Under the pieces are notes generated by a model that saw only the letters and a list, made by a program, of their open reading frames with translations, ran no database searches and was not told the DNA's origin. Source: an uncultured Schlesneria sp. (GTDB taxonomy: Bacteria; Planctomycetota; Planctomycetia; Planctomycetales; Planctomycetaceae). From it: a stretch of 40,703 bases of DNA. The stretch lies in contig CAIMFH010000188.1 of assembly GCA_903840265.1 (NCBI GenBank), positions 1-40,703 of the forward strand. The letters are read 5' to 3'. Shown here piece by piece: positions 6,884-13,655 of this stretch. How positions within the stretch are numbered: position 1 is the first letter of the stretch; the number at the start of each line of letters is the position of its first letter. The position numbers and the translations under genes are program-made.

Positions 6884-7138
6884 ATGCGACCACTCCAAGA
6901 CGATGGCCCCACTGGTCAATGCGATGAATGCGGGAGCCCATTTACCCGTTCTATCGCGACCATGAGCGGCCTTTGTCGTGAATGCGCGTATTGGCTGTAT
7001 GGCAAAGAACCGTGCGCACACAAATTCAGCGGCGGTGCTTGTATAGTCTGTGGTTGGAATCAATCCACATCACCGTACATCGAAAAGCTCAAAGGTCAGC
7101 TGCCTGATGAAACGGGTAGTAAGCGAGAAGGACTATAA
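6884..7138 (+). CDS. Cassette 8: small Cys-rich zinc-binding-like protein
   Basis: This is an 84-residue protein with CDEC (residues 13-16), CREC (about 31-34), a single Cys and His in EPCAHKF, and CIVC (about 53-56). The four cysteine groups suggest one or two zinc ribbons. No wider family is recognised. It starts ten bases after attC7. In style it resembles the second ORF of cassette 1, but the two do not align beyond the Cys pairs. Confidence 0.65.
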   Translation: MRPLQDDGPTGQCDECGSPFTRSIATMSGLCRECAYWLYGKEPCAHKFSGGACIVCGWNQSTSPYIEKLKGQLPDETGSKREGL

Positions 7139-7179
7139 GAAAACCGTCAATCCCTGTTCAAAGTTTCGCGACGATCAGC

Positions 7180-7210
7180 TCCGAACGAGACGGTCGACTT
7201 GACCCGCAGT
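7180..7210 (+). other. attC8, left half only
   Basis: R'' (TCCGAAC, 7180-7186), the GAG linker and L'' (ACGGTCGACTTGACCCGC) are present. No L' (GCGGGCAAGTTACC) or R' (GTTCGGC) follows in the next 130 bases. The array therefore ends in a broken site, by deletion or decay, and cassette 8 cannot be excised by the usual route. Confidence 0.85.
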
Positions 7211-7345
7211 CGGCCGGGTTCTGGATCAAAGACACCGCGTTATCGAATTCGTCGAACAGCGAACCTCAATTTGACTTCCGGTGCTTCGTCACGCGACAAT
7301 GGGTGGCGACGGAATTCGTCGGAACGATCAACTGAGGAACAGATC

Positions 7346-8239
7346 ATGCAAACATCGCGACTGGCAACCATGGCCGTGGTTGGAGCGATATTCGCGTTGG
7401 GCAGCTTTCAAACGGCTCAGGCCCAGGTGTACGGCGGGTTCGGATACGGGTATGGGCATCATGGCGGCTACTATTCCACAGCCGTTGGCCCCTATGGTGG
7501 ATATCCGTACGGTGGCTGGACCGGATCGCATTACCGAGCGGTGACGCCGGTTTATGCAGGGCAGTACAGTTACGGTTCCGCCGCGAGCTATGGCATTGGC
7601 GTTCCCGGATCGGGAGCGACCTATGGCCTGGGTGGCGGATATGCTCCGCTGGTGGTGGATCCACCGGTCTACGGCACGACGACGACGATCATTCGCGGCG
7701 GTCCGCGAGGTGGCGTGATGCAGTATTCGACCAATGGGAACGGCTACAGCTATGTTCCCGATAGCACCTACCCGACAGTGATCCAGCAGACGCCGACGCT
7801 GGGTTTGTCGCGAACGATCGTGCAGCCCAGCCCTCCGCCAGTCGTACTTGAATCCCGTCCTCAACCGGGGTCGAGCTACGACGTGCCGCAGTTGGCAAGC
7901 AATCGTGGGACGATCAAACTCAGTTGCCCGAAATCGGCCCCCGGTGGATTGTCCTACTCACTGAATGGGAACACGTACACGATTCAGCCCGGGTATTCGC
8001 AGACGATCAAGAACGACCGCGCGTGGACGTTGGAGTTCAAACGCAATGGCGACGGCTCGGAAACGGTGCGATTTCCTCTGAACACCGGCACCTATGTGTT
8101 TGCACTGGGAGGCACTGGTTGGGATATTCAGCAGGCGGGCCAGGTTGCTGCGACATCCGATATCCCTCCGGCACCGATTCCTGATCTGTCGGCGGATCCA
8201 TCCCCGGGGTTGCCTCCAACGCCGCTTCCTCCACCGTGA
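7346..8239 (+). CDS. Exported Gly/Tyr-rich protein
   Basis: This is a 297-residue protein with a clear Sec signal peptide (residues 1 to about 27, ending TAQAQ). It is followed by a Gly/Tyr/His-rich low-complexity region to about residue 100 (GGFGYGYGHHGGYY), a Ser/Pro/Thr-rich linker, and a more ordered domain at about 190-265. That domain (IKLSCPKSAPGGLSYSLNGN, then WTLEFKRNGDGSETVRFPL) looks like a small beta-sandwich. The tail is Pro-rich. The ATG at 7346 is chosen because GAGGAA lies seven bases upstream and the signal peptide starts there. It is probably cell surface or periplasmic; I recognise no named family. It is the first normal chromosomal gene after the integron. Confidence 0.82.
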   Translation: MQTSRLATMAVVGAIFALGSFQTAQAQVYGGFGYGYGHHGGYYSTAVGPYGGYPYGGWTGSHYRAVTPVYAGQYSYGSAASYGIGVPGSGATYGLGGGYAPLVVDPPVYGTTTTIIRGGPRGGVMQYSTNGNGYSYVPDSTYPTVIQQTPTLGLSRTIVQPSPPPVVLESRPQPGSSYDVPQLASNRGTIKLSCPKSAPGGLSYSLNGNTYTIQPGYSQTIKNDRAWTLEFKRNGDGSETVRFPLNTGTYVFALGGTGWDIQQAGQVAATSDIPPAPIPDLSADPSPGLPPTPLPPP

Positions 8240-8278
8240 TTCGAGGCGTCCGTGCCTAACCAGCGAAGTACCGAAGAT

Positions 8279-8312
8279 TCTGGGGGTTCGGGCAAGGCCC
8301 TCAACCCCAGCC
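8279..8312. terminator. Hairpin after the Gly/Tyr-rich protein
   Basis: CTGGGGGTTCGGGC and GCCCTCAACCCCAG face each other around a short AAG loop, giving a strong imperfect stem. No T-run follows, so it is either a factor-dependent terminator or one of the short dispersed hairpins common in planctomycete intergenic DNA. Confidence 0.5.
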
Positions 8313-8423
8313 ACCCGACCGCGAAGTTGGTCCTTCAAACTTGAATCGCAAAGTGTGTGGAGCTTCGCGAAGTTATCCGCGTGCTGACGCAGCGCGGCTC
8401 ACCGGGGAGTTGAGGGGGCGTTG

Positions 8424-9365
8424 ATGACGACGCGTCGGGAGTTTCTGGCCCGTGGCTTGGCGATCGTGGCGGGCGCTGCTGCATTGCCGTGTCACGCGGC
8501 GAAGGCTCCCTATCCGATCGTTGATACTCACACTCACTTCTATGACCCTCAACGTCCACAAGGGGTCCCCTGGCCGAGCAAAGGTGATACGTCGCTGTAC
8601 CGCCAGGTGTTGCCAGAACATTTTGAGGCGTTTGCCAAACCGCTGGGAGTGACAGGGACGATTGTCGTCGAAGCCAGTCCCTGGGTGGAAGACAATCAAT
8701 GGGTTCTGGACTTGGCCGAGAAGGACAAGTTTATTCTGGGACTGGTCGGCAACTTGTCGCCGGGCAAGCCTGAATTCGCAGGGCACCTCAAGCGATTCGC
8801 GGCCAATTCCCTGTTCCGCGGGATTCGCGTGAATGCCGGTCCGCTGAAGGCCGGGCTGGAGAATCCTGAATTTCTCGCGGACATCAAACGCCTGCTGGAT
8901 GCCGACCTGGAACTGGACATTAACGGCGGGCCTGAACTGCTGCCGCTGGTTGACCGATTGGCGTCCAAACTTCCTGAGCTGCGAATTGTCATCAATCATT
9001 TGGCCAACGTGAAGATCGACGGCCCGCGAATCGATCCGGAATGGGTCAGCGGATTGAAGGCCGCCGCTGCGCATCCGCAGGTGTTCCTCAAGGTTTCCGC
9101 CTTGGTCGAAAGCGCGGCTCGCGATGGCAGAAAGGCTCCGCGCGATCCTGAGTACTACCGACCGATCCTGGAATCGGTCTGGACAACTTTCGGGAAGGAC
9201 CGGTTGATCTATGGCAGTAATTGGCCGGTCAGCGATCCGGCTGCCGACTATGCGACCGTCCTCAAGATCGTCACGACATTCTTTGACGACAAAGGAGACG
9301 AGGCGGCAGCGAAGTTCTTCGCCACGAATGCGAAGACCGCTTATCGCTTTGCTGATCGCTCATAA
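8424..9365 (+). CDS. Tat-exported amidohydrolase (Amidohydro_2 family)
   Basis: This is a 313-residue predicted metal-dependent hydrolase with a TIM-barrel fold. The N terminus (TTRREFLARGLAIVAGAAAL) carries a twin-arginine motif and a hydrophobic stretch, so export in folded form is likely. The first strand has the metal-binding DTHTH (H36, H38). INHLANV contributes a further His, and GSNWPVSD near the C terminus carries the conserved Asp. Related enzymes act on lactones and dicarboxylates; the substrate here is unknown. The start is ATG 8424, with GAGGGGG just upstream. Length and motifs are normal. Confidence 0.88.
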   Translation: MTTRREFLARGLAIVAGAAALPCHAAKAPYPIVDTHTHFYDPQRPQGVPWPSKGDTSLYRQVLPEHFEAFAKPLGVTGTIVVEASPWVEDNQWVLDLAEKDKFILGLVGNLSPGKPEFAGHLKRFAANSLFRGIRVNAGPLKAGLENPEFLADIKRLLDADLELDINGGPELLPLVDRLASKLPELRIVINHLANVKIDGPRIDPEWVSGLKAAAAHPQVFLKVSALVESAARDGRKAPRDPEYYRPILESVWTTFGKDRLIYGSNWPVSDPAADYATVLKIVTTFFDDKGDEAAAKFFATNAKTAYRFADRS

Positions 9366-9492
9366 GTAACCTTCTCGCTCTGCCGAGAAGAAAGCCGATC
9401 AATTCGACGCCAGGATTGCCACATCAGCCCGGTGTATCAGAGTTCGCGGATTTGCAGTTGGCTTTCTTCTCGCGGAGCGAGAAGGCTACTTA
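9363..9492. repeat. Long inverted repeat with 33-34 bp arms
   Basis: The arms are 9363-9396 and 9460-9492. The right arm is the reverse complement of the left with three differences, around a 63-base centre. The left arm begins at the stop codon of the amidohydrolase and the right arm ends 11 bases before the stop of the convergent DUF1232 gene. It may act as a bidirectional terminator or be a small non-autonomous mobile element. Confidence 0.8.
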
Positions 9493-9503
9493 AAGACGCG
9501 AGT

Positions 9504-9854
9504 TCAACCGAACCACTGTTTCATGGTCTGTTTGGCGCGTTCTGAGTGTTCAGGCTTCATGTGAGTCGCAATCGCGGTCGCGGCGGCAGCGAGGACACCC
9601 AGATCGTCGGTGTAGCCGACTCCCATAAAGACATCGGGGATCGCGTCGACGGGAAGGATGAAGTAACCCAGGGCACCATAGATCATTCCCTTGGCGATCA
9701 CCGGTGTATCGGGATCACTGGCGCAATAGTGCAAAGCCAGAGACTTTTCCACGACAGCCGATCCCGCCGTCTTCGCGACGCCCATCAGCTTTTCCCAAAA
9801 GCCTCGCTCGCTGTAGTTCTCTTCGAACTTGGATATTTTTGCATCGTCGGTCAT
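9504..9854 (-). CDS. DUF1232 (YkvA family) protein
   Basis: This is a 116-residue small protein. The core GMIYGALGYFILPVDAIPDV followed by GYTDDLGVLAAAATAIATHM is the signature of the DUF1232/YkvA family. Its role is unknown and it often has a weak membrane character. The ATG at 9854 is preferred over GTG 9866, since GGAG lies at a good distance upstream. A leftward 56-codon open frame (10018 to about 9851) ends in an ATGA overlap with this start, but see the dispersed element there. Confidence 0.85.
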   Translation of the reverse strand: MTDDAKISKFEENYSERGFWEKLMGVAKTAGSAVVEKSLALHYCASDPDTPVIAKGMIYGALGYFILPVDAIPDVFMGVGYTDDLGVLAAAATAIATHMKPEHSERAKQTMKQWFG

Positions 9855-10178
9855 CGGTCGCTCCACGCTGAATCGGTCACGGCAATCACTTTTTCAATTT
9901 GGATGGCACGTTCTGAGGCTTTGCGATGGGCGTAATCATGAATGTAGCCGAAATCCACGCCCTTCGAAGACTCATGGCGTGCCACACTCTCCGCATTGTA
10001 ATTTAGACCAACAGCCATGAATCTGTCCCGACCATTCCACCGGATGGGACACCCAGGGTATTGTACGCAGCAGACGCTGGAGTATCTCGCGAGGAATGTG
10101 TTTCATGACATTTCGCGTCACACCTGCAGCGCCTCGTCTTTTGAAGACCGATCCTTTTCACCTTCAGGGAAGCTCGCC
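9855..10178. other. Gap with copy 1 of a dispersed element
   Basis: This 324-base stretch holds a roughly 109-base element (9881-9989, minus strand) with a partner at 26471-26578. An in-frame extension of the next rightward gene back to ATG 10017 is possible, but that part does not look like protein. Confidence 0.5.
9881..9989 (-). repeat. Dispersed element, copy 1
   Basis: Read on the minus strand, it runs from GAGTGTGGCACGCCATGAG to GTGATTGCC. It aligns with 26471-26578 with about ten substitutions, a 2-base deletion and a 1-base insertion. Shared blocks include TCGAAGGGCGTG, CGCAAAGCCTCAGA and CAAATT. In the open frame, most substitutions fall in second codon positions, which argues against a conserved protein. 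Confidence 0.7.
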
Positions 10179-11486
10179 GTGAACACTGACCGAGGGACTC
10201 GATTCATCGCTGGTCTGGCACTTCTTTGGATGGTGATGCTGACACCACGGATCGCGCACGCTCAAGATCGCGGGATCGAGGACTTTCCGAAACTGTCCGC
10301 GAAAACCGACTGGCCCTGGTGGCGTGGTCCCTACCGAAACGGAGTTGCGGGCGAAGGGGCCGTGCCGACGAAACTAAGCGACACGGATAATTTGAGCTGG
10401 AAGGTTCCGGTTCCCGGACGCGGGCATTCGTCGCCGATCGTTGTCGGTGAACGAGTCTTCCTGACGACGGCCGATGAGCAGAAGAAGATTCATTCTGTGT
10501 TGGCGTTTGATCGGGCCACCGGCAAATCGCTGTGGCAGGTCGATGTCAATAAGGGGGCTTTCCCCGCGAAGAACCACAAGAAGAATACTGAAGCAAGTCC
10601 CACGCTTGCCTGCGACGGCGAACGGTTATTCGCGACCTTCTACCATCACGACAAAGTGGAAGCCATCGCACTGAACCTGGATGGTAAAGAACTTTGGAAG
10701 CAAGTTGTCTGTCCGTTTCACCCTCGCACATTTGAATATGGTTATGCCCCGTCACCACTGCTGTATGGCGAGACGGTAATCATCGCAGCCGAATATGATG
10801 GCAACAGCTTTCTGACGGCGCTCAACCGCAAGAACGGACAACCAGCCTGGAAATCTCCGCGGCCGAACATGATCACGTTTTCGTCGCCAGTGATTACGCA
10901 TGTCGCGGGCAAAGATCAATTGCTGTTAAGCGGCGCCGATCAGGTGTCATCGTACGATCCCAGCAACGGCAAGAAATCGTGGTCCGTCCCAGGAACCACG
11001 CTTGCCACCTGCGGCACAATGGTCTGGGACGGCGACATCGTTTTCGCGAGTGGCGGGTATCCCAAGCCAGAGACGTTAGCGATGCAGGCGGGTGAGAACG
11101 GCAAAGTGCTGTGGCGTAACAATCAGAAGTGCTACGAACAATCGATGCTGGCTCACAACGGTTATTTGTATGCCCTGACCGACAACGGCGTCATGTTCTG
11201 CTGGCGCGGGACAGATGGCAAAGAGATGTGGAAAGAACGGCTGAGCGGCCCGGTCAGTGCGTCACCCGTACTGGCCGCTGGCAACATCTACTGGGCCAAT
11301 GAACTGGGGACTCTGTATGTCTTCAAAGCCACACCCGATCGGTTCGAAATGGTTGCGCAAAATCAGATCGGCAATGATTCATTCGCCAGCCCGGCGATCT
11401 GTGGCGGTCAGATCTTTGTGCGAGTCGCACAGTCGTCAGGGGCTGGACGCCAAGAGTTTCTGTACTGCTTCGCTCAGAAGAAGTGA
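10179..11486 (+). CDS. Exported PQQ-like beta-propeller protein
   Basis: This is a 435-residue predicted exported protein. A signal peptide (MNTDRGTRFIAGLALLWMVM to AHAQ) precedes WPWWRGPYRNG, the typical opening of planctomycete PQQ-like repeat proteins. Repeated blades follow, with patterns such as AFDRATGKSLWQ, ALNLDGKELWKQ and SYDPSNGKKSW. They form a seven- or eight-bladed propeller. No catalytic dehydrogenase residues are evident, so a binding or scaffold role is likely. GTG 10179 is chosen because it starts the signal peptide and AGGGA lies upstream; the frame is open back to ATG 10017. Confidence 0.85.
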   Translation: MNTDRGTRFIAGLALLWMVMLTPRIAHAQDRGIEDFPKLSAKTDWPWWRGPYRNGVAGEGAVPTKLSDTDNLSWKVPVPGRGHSSPIVVGERVFLTTADEQKKIHSVLAFDRATGKSLWQVDVNKGAFPAKNHKKNTEASPTLACDGERLFATFYHHDKVEAIALNLDGKELWKQVVCPFHPRTFEYGYAPSPLLYGETVIIAAEYDGNSFLTALNRKNGQPAWKSPRPNMITFSSPVITHVAGKDQLLLSGADQVSSYDPSNGKKSWSVPGTTLATCGTMVWDGDIVFASGGYPKPETLAMQAGENGKVLWRNNQKCYEQSMLAHNGYLYALTDNGVMFCWRGTDGKEMWKERLSGPVSASPVLAAGNIYWANELGTLYVFKATPDRFEMVAQNQIGNDSFASPAICGGQIFVRVAQSSGAGRQEFLYCFAQKK

Positions 11487-11502
11487 TAAGCCGACATCAC
11501 AG

Positions 11503-11763
11503 TCAGTCGAGAGCAATCCAGCCAACGACATCATGGGGAGCGACGAATTCGTCGACGGCCTTTGTAACTTCGACGAGTTCGCCCGTTTGCCCGGCCTGGA
11601 TGTCGAAGGTGATTCCAGGGACCAGCACTTCGACGACGTTATCGCCGGCAACGACCGTTTGCCCCACATCCACCAGCCATGCGCTGATGCGGATTTTCTC
11701 GTCGCCAGCACCAAGATCGGGAACAGTAATCGGGACTCGTTTGGCCGTTGATTCGGACGTCAT
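11503..11763 (-). CDS. Lipoyl/biotinyl-like domain protein without the modified Lys
   Basis: This is an 86-residue single domain. VPDLGAGDEKIRISAWLVDVG and GELVEVTKAVDEFV match the beta-hairpins of a lipoyl domain. Where lipoyl domains have ETDKA, this one has LVPGI, so Gly50 takes the place of the modified lysine. It cannot be lipoylated at the usual site. Its ATGA start overlaps the lipA stop by four bases, so it is translationally coupled to the lipoate synthase gene. Confidence 0.82.
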   Translation of the reverse strand: MTSESTAKRVPITVPDLGAGDEKIRISAWLVDVGQTVVAGDNVVEVLVPGITFDIQAGQTGELVEVTKAVDEFVAPHDVVGWIALD

Positions 11764-12668
11764 ACTCGCAGCACATCCGTCATTTCGCCAGCGTGATAGC
11801 TGGAGCGAACGAACGGGCCACTGGCGACCATGCCGAAGCCGAGCTTGCGAACCTGTTCGCCGATTTCGTCGAACTCCTCGGGTGGAAGGTAGCGTTCGAC
11901 CGGCAGGTGATCCAATGTTGGCTGCAGGTACTGGCCGAGGGTCAGCATGTCGCAGCCGACCGAACGAAGATCCGCGCAGACTTCCATCAGTTCTTCGCGA
12001 GTTTCGCCCAGTCCCAGCATCAGACCGCTCTTGGTCAACATCTCGGGGACTTCGTCTTTGACTTGCTTGAGCAAATTCAGCGTTCGCTGATATTCGGCGT
12101 TCCTGCGGACTCGGTCATAGAGCCGCGGTACGGTTTCGGTATTGTGGTTGAAGACATCGGGGCGAGATTCAATCACACGATGAATGGCGTCGCGATTGCC
12201 CTTGAAGTCGGGCGTCAGGACTTCGACCCGGGCTCCGGTCTTGTTGCGAACGGCGAGTACGCATTCGTAGAAGTGGTTCGCGCCGCCGTCGGGCAGATCG
12301 TCGCGTGTGACCGAGGTGATGACGACGTACTTCAGGCCCAAACGCTGTGCGGCTTCGGCCACGCGTCCGGGTTCGTCCAGTTGAACGGTTTCGGTCTTAC
12401 CGCGTGGGACCGAGCAGAATCCGCACGGACGGGTGCAGACATTTCCAAGAATCATGAACGTGGCGGTTTGCTGTGACCAGCATTCGGTTCGATTCGGACA
12501 CTTGGCACTTTCGCAGACGGTCTCCAGTCGCAAGTCGGCGATCACGTCTGATGTGAACTGCATCCCTGCTTGTGGCAGCGGTCGTCGCAACCACTTGGGC
12601 AGGCGCTGACGGCCGCTGGGCGTTTCGGGTGGATTGGTCGGCAGGATATTCAACAGGTTTGTGGACAT
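11760..12668 (-). CDS. lipA: Lipoyl synthase
   Basis: This radical-SAM enzyme inserts two sulfurs into octanoyl groups on lipoyl domains. It is 302 residues, a normal length. It has the auxiliary cluster motif C-ESAK-C-PNRTE-C and the radical SAM motif CTRPCGFC. It ends in the conserved RSSYHAGE region, whose Ser binds the auxiliary cluster. It lies between the lipB-like gene upstream (30 bases) and the lipoyl-like domain gene downstream (4-base overlap), all leftward, so it is probably one operon. All key residues are present. Confidence 0.96.
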   Translation of the reverse strand: MSTNLLNILPTNPPETPSGRQRLPKWLRRPLPQAGMQFTSDVIADLRLETVCESAKCPNRTECWSQQTATFMILGNVCTRPCGFCSVPRGKTETVQLDEPGRVAEAAQRLGLKYVVITSVTRDDLPDGGANHFYECVLAVRNKTGARVEVLTPDFKGNRDAIHRVIESRPDVFNHNTETVPRLYDRVRRNAEYQRTLNLLKQVKDEVPEMLTKSGLMLGLGETREELMEVCADLRSVGCDMLTLGQYLQPTLDHLPVERYLPPEEFDEIGEQVRKLGFGMVASGPFVRSSYHAGEMTDVLRV

Positions 12669-12698
12669 GTCACAGCTTACATTGGGATTAGAGAAGCA

Positions 12699-13445
12699 TC
12701 ACGCGTAGACGTAGACCTTGCGTGTGGAGCGATGCAGCAACGGATGCCCCGTGTACAGATGATAATTGTCATAACCGAGCGATTCCGCCAGATTGCGAAC
12801 CAGACTCTCGCGGACCGTGGCCATTCCGGTGGGACGTGTTCGTTGAGCGGCCAGCGAGGTGACTCGTAGCGCGCCGTTGGTCCAGCGGACCAGTTCGAGT
12901 GGTTCTTGCGGGACGGACACGTTGACATACATGCCGCCATGCGTCACCCAGTCTCGAACGCCAGCACCGATGAACGCGAATTGGCCGCAACGGCAAGTTG
13001 CCCCGTGAACGTGCTTCGCTCGCTCGGCATCGACGTCCAGATCGGAGGCGGTGGCAACCAGCGTTTGTTCCAGGCGACTGCGATAATCGGCGAGCCCGAG
13101 TTTCAAACGGTCAAGGGGCACCATGACGTAGACTGCAACCTGGCCGGGGACATGGCAGAATGTTCCGCCGCCGCGATTCAGCCACCGGATCTCCATTTGT
13201 CGGGCGACTAGCTCTTCCTGATCGACCAGGACATCGGCGAAGCTTCCTTCGCGACCGATGCTGATCGTCGGAGGGTGTTCGCAAACGAGGACAATCCCAT
13301 GGCGATCCTGTCGCTGAGCCACCTGGTTCATCAACCGTGCCTGCAATCCCATCGCCGACGGGAAATCGACCTTCCCCAACAGAAAGACTTCCAATGCCGT
13401 GGACGCGCGGTCCACATGCTCCCAATCTGTTGGCGTATCGGACAT
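12699..13445 (-). CDS. LipB-like octanoyltransferase homolog lacking catalytic residues
   Basis: LipB moves octanoate from acyl carrier protein to lipoyl domains. This 248-residue homolog keeps RGGGTFCHVPGQ (near 91-102) and the GAGVRDWVTHGGMYVNVSV block. The catalytic Lys of the GxKIAxxG motif is replaced by Gln155 (CGQFAFIG). The Cys of the NPCG motif is replaced by Asn190 (WTNG). It is probably inactive as a classical LipB or works by another mechanism. The start is set at ATG 13445; the frame is open upstream with other ATGs at 13487 and 13511, and no ribosome binding site decides it. Confidence 0.85.
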   Translation of the reverse strand: MSDTPTDWEHVDRASTALEVFLLGKVDFPSAMGLQARLMNQVAQRQDRHGIVLVCEHPPTISIGREGSFADVLVDQEELVARQMEIRWLNRGGGTFCHVPGQVAVYVMVPLDRLKLGLADYRSRLEQTLVATASDLDVDAERAKHVHGATCRCGQFAFIGAGVRDWVTHGGMYVNVSVPQEPLELVRWTNGALRVTSLAAQRTRPTGMATVRESLVRNLAESLGYDNYHLYTGHPLLHRSTRKVYVYA

Positions 13446-13655
13446 CTTGGCGGGGTGTACCGGGCAGTTCGTCGAATCGAAAAACATTGATCGCTTGGCA
13501 ATCGATGACATTTCAAGTCTATCTGATGACAGAGACTCGGACAATGGGGCCACGTTCGAGAAGCCCCTCGCGGCTTCGATGAAGGTTCCGTTCGCGATTT
13601 CGACACAATTGCGGTGAAATGAGCCGTAACTCTGATCCCTAGTCATCTGCGATGG

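Larger units (their letters stand above)
635..7210. mobile_element. Chromosomal integron: intI, attI, eight cassettes
   Basis: The layout is the classical one. The integrase gene reads left, the attI junction lies just upstream of it, and a cassette array reads right. Cassettes by crossover point (G^TT of each R' box) are 1960-2637, 2638-3214, 3215-3658, 3659-4367, 4368-4870, 4871-5598, 5599-6868 and 6869 to the broken end near 7210. Each cassette starts with TTCGGC or TTCTGCC and ends in its own attC. attC2 to attC7 are clearly homologous to one another, as expected for a resident array; attC1 is of another type. The array ends in a half attC and then normal chromosome resumes. Integrons are known from other planctomycetes, so presence alone is not new. 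Confidence 0.93.

Noticed and set aside
3114-7210. Regular repeats read as a CRISPR or as insertion-sequence ends
   Set aside because: Repeat spacing is gene-sized, each copy folds as an attC with extrahelical bases, and an intI lies next to the array.
9851-10018. 56-residue leftward protein coupled to DUF1232 by ATGA
   Set aside because: The matching element at 26471-26578 has frame-breaking indels, and substitutions are concentrated in second codon positions, so a conserved peptide is unlikely.
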